Assembly (NCBI GenBank): GCA_013375355.1
Contig: JABXJV010000038.1
Coordinates: 1-7,609, forward strand
Length of the DNA stretch: 7,609 nucleotides
Origin: Candidatus Helarchaeota archaeon
GTDB taxonomy: Archaea; Asgardarchaeota; Lokiarchaeia; Helarchaeales; JABXJV01
Direction of reading: 5' to 3'
The first letter of the stretch is position 1, and every line of letters starts with the position of its first letter. The position numbers and the translations under genes were made by a program. The notes beneath the pieces were generated by a model, which was given only the letters and a program-made list of their open reading frames with translations, was not told where the DNA came from and searched no databases. Below are positions 1 to 5,343 of the stretch, in pieces.

Positions 1-963
1 GAAATTTTTCCTAATCCATTCAACAACAGCACCTGCAATCATCAAACTCTGACACAAATACTGCCCGGGAACAGTATGACATTCAAAGTCTATTCCATAA
101 TCAAAAAGAGGGCGCTCAGGCAAAAATCTATCCATTATCGCTATAATCATCTCCCAAGTCCCAGTAATATCGACAAATGTATCCCCCATACTAATCCCAG
201 AGCCAACCACGCCAATCTCACAGTCATGCCCACCTGTCACAACAGGGGTTTCAGAGGATAGACCAGTATCTTCCGACGCCTTTGAAGTAACATAACCAAC
301 AACGGTTCCTGGCGATGATATCTCTGGAAAAATATTTTCATCTATCTCTGCAATCTCAAGTAGTCTTTCCGACCATTCACGCACTTCCAAATTCATACTC
401 ATCGTAGTTGAAGCGATTGTATGTTCAGTAGTAAACTCACCGGTCAATTTGAAAACAATAAAATCCTGCATCATCAGCCACTTATAAGTTTTTTTCAGAA
501 TCTCCGGATGATTCTCCTTCAGCCACCTCAATCTGTTTATTGTATTTATATGATAGTTATGATATCCGGTAATTTTGTAAATTTCATAAGGGTCAATTTT
601 TAAGTCAAACCAATCTCTCTGCGGGACTGTTCTATTATCATGCCAGCTTATAAACGGATAAAGCTGTCTTCCATTTTTATCCATAGGTGTTCCATCTGCT
701 CCAAATCCTGTTACAGATATTGATTTTATTAGGGTATTTGACGAAATACTTTCAAGGCTCCTTTTAATCAAAGAACAAACTGTATTCCAAATTCTATCAC
801 TATTCCAGACAAGCCAATCGGAATTTCCGTTATGCTGTGGTTCTGGTTCATTTCTTTCTTGAAAAACAGAAATAATCTCACCTTCCAGCGAAAAAATACC
901 AGTCTTTATGCTGGTTGCACCGACATCAATTCCCAATAATACTTCCCCTTTATACCTATTCAT
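1..963 (-). CDS. FGGY-family carbohydrate kinase, L-fuculokinase-like (C-terminus cut by window edge)
   Basis: This frame is open from an ATG at 961-963 to the window edge, giving 321 residues without a stop. FGGY kinases transfer phosphate from ATP to a sugar in the cytoplasm and are usually about 470-500 residues, so roughly the last third is missing. Visible signatures are the N-terminal phosphate loop GIDVGATSIK (residues 11-20), a sugar-site SWHDNRT (106-112), the segment WLKENHPEIL, GEFTTE near 175-180, TGGHD with probable catalytic Asp247, and the second phosphate motif TGTWE (267-271). WLKENHP, GEFTT, the GTWE context and the VVEWIRKNF end of the visible part resemble Escherichia coli FucK as I remember it more than xylulokinase. 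The exact sugar (L-fuculose, L-rhamnulose, xylulose) cannot be decided. The ATG has no Shine-Dalgarno; a TTG at codon 10 (934-936) does, and would start the protein directly at the GIDVG strand. The gene lies 55 bases downstream of the PilZ gene. Confidence 0.9.
   Translation of the reverse strand, partial: MNRYKGEVLLGIDVGATSIKTGIFSLEGEIISVFQERNEPEPQHNGNSDWLVWNSDRIWNTVCSLIKRSLESISSNTLIKSISVTGFGADGTPMDKNGRQLYPFISWHDNRTVPQRDWFDLKIDPYEIYKITGYHNYHINTINRLRWLKENHPEILKKTYKWLMMQDFIVFKLTGEFTTEHTIASTTMSMNLEVREWSERLLEIAEIDENIFPEISSPGTVVGYVTSKASEDTGLSSETPVVTGGHDCEIGVVGSGISMGDTFVDITGTWEMIIAIMDRFLPERPLFDYGIDFECHTVPGQYLCQSLMIAGAVVEWIRKNF
942..950 (-). promoter_or_regulatory. Candidate ribosome binding site for an internal TTG start of the FGGY kinase
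   Basis: The minus strand reads AAGGGGAAG here, five bases before a TTG codon at 934-936. The upstream ATG at 961-963 is preceded only by T-rich sequence with no purine-rich site. A TTG start would give Met-Gly-Ile-Asp-Val-Gly, the compact N-terminus common in FGGY kinases. Which start is used is undecided. Confidence 0.35.
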
Positions 964-1005
964 ATTACAAAAAAAATTGCGAGTGGAAAAATTTGCAAAA
1001 GATTA

Positions 1006-1034
1006 ATTATAAAATAAACTATTTAGACTTTAAA
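1006..1034 (-). promoter_or_regulatory. Candidate sigma70-type promoter for the FGGY kinase
   Basis: On the minus strand there is TTTAAA (1029-1034), a 17-base spacer and a perfect TATAAT (1006-1011). It spans the 3' end of the PilZ gene and the spacer. It would start transcription near position 999, about 35 bases before the kinase ATG. The -35 matches the consensus at only four of six positions, and AT-rich DNA yields such matches by chance, so this is tentative. If real, the kinase can be transcribed separately from the four upstream genes. Confidence 0.3.
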
Positions 1035-2125
1035 CTTTTCCTTTGTTTAGAAGCCACAAACCCGACGATTATCTCTCTTTCTTTATCAGTTATTAACAAA
1101 AATTCGAGGAATATTTTAAACCTATCTTCTGATATTTTCTTACTTCTGATGACTCTACCGTAGATATTCGATATGATTAGAGATTCAAATAAATGAAACC
1201 CAAGCCATAGGATATCCCCTTTTTCGAAAGGGAGCCCAGAAATAAAAGAAATTCCTCCTCCACTGAGACTGGTAATCATTCCTGAGTATGGCTTTGATTC
1301 TTTTGGGAAGAATATATTTCTATTTTCTTTAATAGTAGATTTTTGTTTTTCGGTAAGAGGTCTAAAATAAAGAGGAAGGGATACATCAATGCGGAAATAA
1401 TGCCTTCTTTGACTTCGTTCGATCTCCTTTGAATGGTCAATCTGCAAAACTCCGGGAGGTTCGGTCATAACATTATTAATTACGGTGGAAAACTTATACC
1501 CTGCATCTCCGCTTCTCCAGAAATAAATTTCAAGATGCTGACCAACTTTAAAAAGGTCATTATATTTCTCATCCTCTGGCATAAGAACATAAATGGAATC
1601 TTCTTTCACATCCAAAATAGTTGAACTAACGTAATGTTTTTTAGCATATATAGTAAATTCCATTCTAATTCTTTGCTCAGGAGTTATGCCCCTTGTAGAG
1701 TTCAATATTTCACCTGGAGGAAACCTATCAAAGTGTAGTTTTCTTCGTAGTTCAGATATCTCATCTGCAAATTCTTCTCTTTCTTCCTCGGTGATTTCTA
1801 ATCTTTTGAATTCAAAATCAATACACTTATCAAAAAGTTTAACGGACTTGAATATATTTCCAAAATTCTTAACTCTTGAGTTCCTTATCATTTCTCGAAG
1901 TATTTTCATCTCCCTCACGGAAAGGTCTTTTGCTTCACACATCCGGTAAAACCAGTCCCATTCTTCAAAAATATACTTCCTTCGCCGCTTAAGATAAAGG
2001 ACAATATGCACCATAACAGAAATAAGTATTATAAATCCTATCGCTGCCCCAAAGGCTATAGCGGTCTCCTTTGATGGGGGTATAATCTTAAAAAGGCGAA
2101 GGATTGGTCTCCAACTTTCGTCCAT
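1019..2125 (-). CDS. Membrane-anchored PilZ (c-di-GMP binding) protein with YcgR-like N-terminal domain
   Basis: This 368-residue protein is a probable cyclic-di-GMP receptor at the inner membrane. Residues about 22-45 form one hydrophobic transmembrane helix followed by a KRRRK stop-transfer cluster, so most of the protein should be cytoplasmic. Residues 52-132 are charged and helical (a W-x-x-F segment, then REMKILREMIRN). Residues about 148-235 look like the YcgR N-terminal beta domain (PilZN/YcgR_2), ending in the usual lead-in to PilZ. The PilZ domain runs from about 236 to 356. Its RxxxR motif is R241-HYF-R245 within QRRHYFR. The second motif, normally D/N-x-S-x-x-G, is S286-L-S288-G-G-G291, so the first residue is changed to Ser. 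The gene starts five bases after the stop of the small upstream gene and has no good Shine-Dalgarno, which suggests translational coupling. YcgR-type proteins act on flagellar motors or on polysaccharide and surface-structure machinery; the target here is unknown. Confidence 0.85.
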   Translation of the reverse strand: MDESWRPILRLFKIIPPSKETAIAFGAAIGFIILISVMVHIVLYLKRRRKYIFEEWDWFYRMCEAKDLSVREMKILREMIRNSRVKNFGNIFKSVKLFDKCIDFEFKRLEITEEEREEFADEISELRRKLHFDRFPPGEILNSTRGITPEQRIRMEFTIYAKKHYVSSTILDVKEDSIYVLMPEDEKYNDLFKVGQHLEIYFWRSGDAGYKFSTVINNVMTEPPGVLQIDHSKEIERSQRRHYFRIDVSLPLYFRPLTEKQKSTIKENRNIFFPKESKPYSGMITSLSGGGISFISGLPFEKGDILWLGFHLFESLIISNIYGRVIRSKKISEDRFKIFLEFLLITDKEREIIVGFVASKQRKSLKSK

Positions 2126-2130
2126 AAATT

Positions 2131-2322
2131 TTATTTAATTTCTACCTTTTTAATTGACCGATCGTCTTGTTCTTTGATTTTGCTCTCTGTTATTTCTATG
2201 CCAGCGTCCAATATCGACCTTAAAAATAACAAAAACTCTTTAATGGTACTGAAAAAATGGGGGGAGACTTCATCTACAAATTTTTTCACATCTTCATGGC
2301 AGTTGTTAACTTTTTCAGACAT
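2131..2322 (-). CDS. Small 63-residue protein of unknown function between ArsA-like and PilZ genes
   Basis: I do not recognise this protein. It is supported as a gene by its tight fit between two real genes on the same strand (20 bases after the ATPase stop, 5 before the PilZ start) and by an AAGG site (2330-2333) seven bases before the ATG. It has no signal peptide. Residues 12-44 could form a long amphipathic helix (FVDEVSPHFF, then FLLFLRSILDAGI), and the last 20 residues are highly charged (ESKIKEQDDR, IKKVEIK). Residues 23-38 are hydrophobic but broken by Lys28, Glu29 and Arg35, so this is better read as a membrane-surface or protein-binding helix than a transmembrane span. Its position suggests an accessory subunit or adaptor of the ATPase or PilZ protein. 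That is inference from context only. Confidence 0.6.
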   Translation of the reverse strand: MSEKVNNCHEDVKKFVDEVSPHFFSTIKEFLLFLRSILDAGIEITESKIKEQDDRSIKKVEIK

Positions 2323-2329
2323 TTTTTTA

Positions 2330-2333
2330 CCTT
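2330..2333 (-). promoter_or_regulatory. Ribosome binding site of the small protein
   Basis: AAGG on the minus strand, seven bases before the ATG at 2320-2322. Along with the frame's position, it is the main evidence that this short frame is translated. Confidence 0.5.
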
Positions 2334-2342
2334 ATTTTTTCT

Positions 2343-3503
2343 TTATTTGAAAGTCATAATTAATTTAAAATCTTCAAACACTGCCTCCTCGAGTTCAAGG
2401 GCACTTAAAATTCTGGGGAGCATAATATTCCTTCTAAAAGTCCCAAGCTCACATATCAGTTCCTCACCTTTTCTCCAAATATTAATGTCAGTTTTCTTAA
2501 CATTAGGGAGTCTAATTTCATATCTATATCCATCATTATAAGGATAAATTTTTATTGGCTCCTTTATGCAAAATACTTCAGCAGGGTCTTTATTCCCATA
2601 TATATCCTCTGCCATTTTCTCCAACGCATCGAACCCTACTACTTCATTTTTATAAAGCGGAGAATTAAATATTGGAATTGGATAAAACGAGGAGACAGCC
2701 TCTTCCATATATTTTTTCTGGGTTTTCTTCCATCCACTAAAATAAGGGTCTTCAACCTCTTCTGGCAGAATTTTATTTGCAATCGCACAGTCAACGACAA
2801 ATCCGAAAAGATTGAGATAGCTGTATGCTCGCTGAGATTCTTTAATCACCATCTTTTCAGGTTGAATGACCATCCTTATTGATGATACATCAGGGTCAGT
2901 AAGAATTCGATACATTCCATCAATTTTTTGATAAAGTTCTTCAAATGAAAAAAATACTTCGTCAGTTGGAAGGGGAATTTTAGTTAGTCTTTCGGCAACG
3001 GGACGAACGGTTTTAACAATCCGCCTCTCTATATGGAAAAACTTTTCCATATACCAACCTATAATATCTGGAAAACTCAACATCCTAACAGTGCTGGCTG
3101 TGGGTGCACAATCTATAATTGCAACATCATATTCCTCCTTTTCATAATATTCCTTAATTTTAAGAAGGCTGAAGAGTTCTTCCATACCGGGGAATATTGA
3201 GAACTCCTCTGCTACAGATTTAGAAAATCCCCTTGTCATTAGAAATTGTGTAATAAAACTCTGGATTTTACCCCAGTTCTCTTTTAGTTCATTATTGACA
3301 TTAATCTCCTGCCCATAAAGATTTTTCTCCAAAAATGTAGGATTTGCACCGACATATTTTTCCATAGAATCAGCAACACTGTGTGCAGGGTCTGTGCTGA
3401 CTACAATTGTTTTATAGTCCATCCTCGCACATTTTATTGCGCTCGCAGAACTTATAGTCGTTTTACCAACCCCGCCCTTTCCTGTAAAAAGTATAATTCT
3501 CAT
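2343..3503 (-). CDS. ArsA/Get3-family ATPase with C-terminal HSP20-like (alpha-crystallin) domain
   Basis: This 386-residue SIMIBI-class P-loop ATPase begins directly with its nucleotide site: deviant Walker A GKGGVGKTT (residues 8-16, signature Lys9, catalytic Lys14). STDPAHS (36-42) is the ArsA/Get3 switch I, and DCAPTAST (131-138) is the switch II counterpart of the usual D-T-A-P-T-G-H-T. Residues 310-386 form a beta-rich domain (IRLPNVKKTDINIWRKGEEL, then RRNIMLPRIL) matching the ArsA_HSP20 domain. One ATPase half plus an alpha-crystallin domain is the Get3d-type arrangement, known from photosynthetic bacteria and plastids and also found in other bacteria. There is no second ATPase half, as in classical arsenite-pump ArsA. 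I see no zinc-binding CxxC pair as in Get3; its few cysteines (25, 132, 239, 312, 351) are scattered. An arsenite role is therefore unlikely; a role in binding hydrophobic clients or remodelling a partner is more likely. It starts 11 bases after the solenoid gene with only a weak Shine-Dalgarno, suggesting coupled translation. Confidence 0.92.
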   Translation of the reverse strand: MRIILFTGKGGVGKTTISSASAIKCARMDYKTIVVSTDPAHSVADSMEKYVGANPTFLEKNLYGQEINVNNELKENWGKIQSFITQFLMTRGFSKSVAEEFSIFPGMEELFSLLKIKEYYEKEEYDVAIIDCAPTASTVRMLSFPDIIGWYMEKFFHIERRIVKTVRPVAERLTKIPLPTDEVFFSFEELYQKIDGMYRILTDPDVSSIRMVIQPEKMVIKESQRAYSYLNLFGFVVDCAIANKILPEEVEDPYFSGWKKTQKKYMEEAVSSFYPIPIFNSPLYKNEVVGFDALEKMAEDIYGNKDPAEVFCIKEPIKIYPYNDGYRYEIRLPNVKKTDINIWRKGEELICELGTFRRNIMLPRILSALELEEAVFEDFKLIMTFK

Positions 3504-3514
3504 TTTTCTAAAAA

Positions 3515-5146
3515 TTAATCTTTCTTTCTGAAGAAAAATCTTTTTATATATTCAACAATTAAATCAAAGAGACTATATTTAATACCATATACACACCTGA
3601 TTTTTTTTGCAATATCAGGTCTTGAAATCTGCATATTGTATTCATAAATCTCTCTGGCAACCTCTTCAGTCCAATCAGAAGGGATTTTATACTCCTTTTT
3701 AAACTGAAATGCCTTATCATATCTGGCATTTTTCATATGCTTTTCCCATGCTTTGTATGCAGATACTTTTGTTTTTTTTTCGTCAAGTTTGAAAAATTTC
3801 CCGATTTCGGCAGCAACCTCAAAGTGATTACTATTAAAGGCATCTAAAAATTGATTTTGAGCTTCATTTTTCAATTCTTCAAAAGATGGGTCAATTTTTA
3901 ACTCATTAAGAATTAAAAAAGCACTCTCAAACTCCAATTTATTTAATTTATCAATTATGATTTTTGTTGCAATTCCTGCGATTTTATCCTTTGGGATATT
4001 ATATTCTTTTATAACTTCCATACTTCCCTCAAAGTCCTCTCTCGATATTAAATTCTCTAAAAATTCAAATACAGCAGTAAGAGCAGCATTAATGTCGCCT
4101 GAAAGTCTATTTTTATCAAAAAGACCGTATTCCGCTTTTATATTTTTTGCTTCATCGAACTGATTCTTTTTCAAAAGTACATCATGATAAGAGTGTGCAG
4201 TCTCTATTACCGAAGTTTTCATCTCTAACAGAGCATCAGTGCCTAAGAGTTCAAAATGGTCTTTTATCTGGATAGCATCTCTTTCATTACCTTTTGTAAG
4301 CAAAAGATTATGAAGACGCCCTATTTCAAGCGATATTTTATTCATCAATTCTTTCAAAGAGACATCCTTGTATTTTCTTTTTAATATATTTGTAGATTCT
4401 AAAATATGAATGACAAGTTTTGCCCTTCCTTTTACAATATTTTCCTGTATAGCATTTTTATAAAAAATTTCAATTGTTGACTCTCTATCCCTTTCTAGAA
4501 TATCATCAAAAACAGAATCGCTAAGGACATTAAATTCATTTTCTACTGCTATTAAACCATCCCAGTTTTCTTTCGCAATTTGCGCTTTAAATGCATTAAC
4601 AGCAGCTATAAGAACCCTTTTTCTCGACATATTGAATTCTTTTCCTAAAATAGCGGCAGATAAATAATCCTTCCTTTGATAAGCATCACTAAACGCAGCG
4701 TTGGCGGTATTCATTATTGGTTCAAGGGGAATATTATATTCATCAACAGCCTTTAGAGCACCTTTAATATCTTTTTTTGATATAAGTGATTCGAAGATTT
4801 TTATTTTGGCTTTTGTAGTTTCGCTGGGTGACATTTTATGCTCTAAACCCCATTTAGCCGCCTTTTCATATTCACCTTTACTAATAAAGTAAGTAAAACC
4901 TTTAAGGGATGCCTCATTAGTCTTTTCAGATGGTAGATTATAACGCTCCGCAAGTTCAATTGCGCGTTCATATTTATTCTGAGAACACAATTCAGAAAAA
5001 GCAGTACTTGCTATAGATTTAACCTCGCTTAACTGAAGTTTTGAACCCTTTTGAAGCATCACCGCTTTTTCAAAACTACCTTCTATTAATTCCCTTTTTA
5101 TATCAGTTACTTCATCTTTTTTCTTTTCACCCTCAACAGATTCCAT
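3515..5146 (-). CDS. Alpha-helical solenoid protein with 34-residue TPR-like repeats, unknown function
   Basis: This 543-residue protein has no signal peptide and no clear transmembrane helix. It is almost wholly built of helical hairpin repeats. A motif of the form [YF]-E-x-A-h-x-h-x-x-E-[YF]-N-h-P begins at residues 25, 59, 93, 127, 161 and 195, exactly 34 apart. After a diverged middle (about 229-329, possible copy at 288) it recurs at 330, 372, 406, 442, 476 and 510. A small residue or Ile followed by an aromatic closes the second helix in most units (A49-F50, I117-F118, A151-F152, A185-F186, A466-W467). The 34-residue length equals that of TPR, but the Ala and Pro spacing differs from the TPR consensus, so I call it TPR-like. 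The C-terminus (YSLFDLIVEYIKRFFFRKKD) is an amphipathic basic helix that could touch membrane. It is the first gene of the unit, with its own promoter candidate and a strong ribosome site. The likely role is a scaffold or partner for the ATPase. Confidence 0.85.
   Translation of the reverse strand: MESVEGEKKKDEVTDIKRELIEGSFEKAVMLQKGSKLQLSEVKSIASTAFSELCSQNKYERAIELAERYNLPSEKTNEASLKGFTYFISKGEYEKAAKWGLEHKMSPSETTKAKIKIFESLISKKDIKGALKAVDEYNIPLEPIMNTANAAFSDAYQRKDYLSAAILGKEFNMSRKRVLIAAVNAFKAQIAKENWDGLIAVENEFNVLSDSVFDDILERDRESTIEIFYKNAIQENIVKGRAKLVIHILESTNILKRKYKDVSLKELMNKISLEIGRLHNLLLTKGNERDAIQIKDHFELLGTDALLEMKTSVIETAHSYHDVLLKKNQFDEAKNIKAEYGLFDKNRLSGDINAALTAVFEFLENLISREDFEGSMEVIKEYNIPKDKIAGIATKIIIDKLNKLEFESAFLILNELKIDPSFEELKNEAQNQFLDAFNSNHFEVAAEIGKFFKLDEKKTKVSAYKAWEKHMKNARYDKAFQFKKEYKIPSDWTEEVAREIYEYNMQISRPDIAKKIRCVYGIKYSLFDLIVEYIKRFFFRKKD
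3518..4033 (-). repeat. C-terminal block of 34-residue protein repeats in the solenoid
   Basis: These bases encode residues 372-543. Units start at residues 372 (FEGSMEVIKEYNIP), 406 (FESAFLILNEL), 442 (FEVAAEIGKFF), 476 (YDKAFQFKKEYKIP) and 510 (a degenerate copy, DIAKKIRCVYGI). The spacing is 34, 36, 34 and 34, ending in an amphipathic basic helix. Confidence 0.75.
4463..5074 (-). repeat. Six in-phase 34-residue protein repeats (N-terminal block of the solenoid)
   Basis: These bases encode residues 25-228, six consecutive units of exactly 34 residues. The first-helix starts are FEKAVML, YERAIEL, YEKAAKW, IKGALKA, YLSAAIL and WDGLIAV. Ala or Leu sits at unit position 4 and Phe at position 26 in the first five units. 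The repeats are diverged, so this is an old protein-level repeat and not a recent DNA tandem duplication. Confidence 0.8.
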
Positions 5147-5153
5147 ATGTGTA

Positions 5154-5158
5154 CTCCC
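5154..5158 (-). promoter_or_regulatory. Ribosome binding site of the solenoid gene
   Basis: GGGAG on the minus strand, seven bases before the ATG at 5144-5146. It is the best Shine-Dalgarno in the minus-strand unit and fixes the solenoid start. The weak sites of the ATPase and PilZ genes downstream fit with translation being driven from here by coupling. Confidence 0.75.
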
Positions 5159-5190
5159 TATATTTAAAATTGAAAATCTATTAGCATTTA

Positions 5191-5219
5191 AATATAAAAA
5201 TAGAAATAAAGAATCACAA
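5191..5219 (-). promoter_or_regulatory. Candidate promoter of the minus-strand operon
   Basis: The minus strand reads TTGTGA (5214-5219), 17 bases, then TATATT (5191-5196). Transcription would begin near 5184 and give a leader of about 38 bases that includes the GGGAG ribosome site. A second, weaker pair lies upstream: TTGTGC (5264-5269), 17 bases, GATAAT (5241-5246), the latter inside the left arm of the 13-bp inverted repeat. Both are motif calls in AT-rich DNA without experimental support. Confidence 0.45.
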
Positions 5220-5239
5220 AGGTTTTTTTCTTATAATAA

Positions 5240-5332
5240 AATTATCTTTAAATATTGTAATATGCACAAAAAACGAAAAATAGCGAAATATAAAACATCT
5301 CTAAACACTTGACTTTTTTTTTAAAGATAATT
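5240..5332. repeat. Perfect 13-bp inverted repeat in the divergent promoter region
   Basis: AATTATCTTTAAA at 5240-5252 is exactly inverted as TTTAAAGATAATT at 5320-5332, with 67 bases between. Each arm holds a GATAAT reading outward, toward the gene on its side. The right arm overlaps the candidate promoter of the lipoprotein gene and the left arm overlaps a candidate minus-strand -10. It could be paired binding sites for one regulator controlling both directions, or duplicated -10 elements. A chance match is less likely but possible at this base composition. Confidence 0.45.
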
Positions 5333-5337
5333 AAATT
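5309..5337 (+). promoter_or_regulatory. Candidate promoter of the lipoprotein gene, possibly leaderless
   Basis: TTGACT (5309-5314, five of six to consensus), 17 bases, then TAAATT (5332-5337, four of six). The predicted start site falls at about the ATG at 5344, so the message would have almost no leader. This fits the lack of any Shine-Dalgarno before that ATG. A 14-bp all-A/T perfect palindrome (TTAAATTAATTTAA, 5331-5344) covers the -10 and the first base of the start codon. Confidence 0.35.
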
Positions 5338-5343
5338 AATTTA

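Noticed and set aside
1433..1949. Plus-strand open frames opposite the PilZ gene (1433-1624 and 1686-1949)
   Set aside because: They lie antisense to a well-supported coding region, have no ribosome site, and their composition is that of complement-strand shadows.
2257..2541. A 94-codon hydrophobic plus-strand frame across the small gene and the ATPase 3' end
   Set aside because: The hydrophobic residues arise from the complement of Lys/Glu-rich codons. The opposite strand carries the conserved HSP20-like domain.
2343..3503. Arsenite-pump ATPase (arsA) annotation
   Set aside because: Only one ATPase half, an HSP20-like C-terminus, no metalloid-binding cysteine cluster and no ars genes nearby.
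3523..3580. C-terminal tail anchor in the solenoid protein
   Set aside because: The hydrophobic stretch is broken by Asp, Glu, Lys and Arg and is too short for a transmembrane helix; an amphipathic helix fits better.
3957..4892. Plus-strand open frames within the solenoid gene (3957-4163 and 4701-4892)
   Set aside because: They are antisense to the 34-residue repeat coding sequence, whose periodic protein pattern proves the minus frame.
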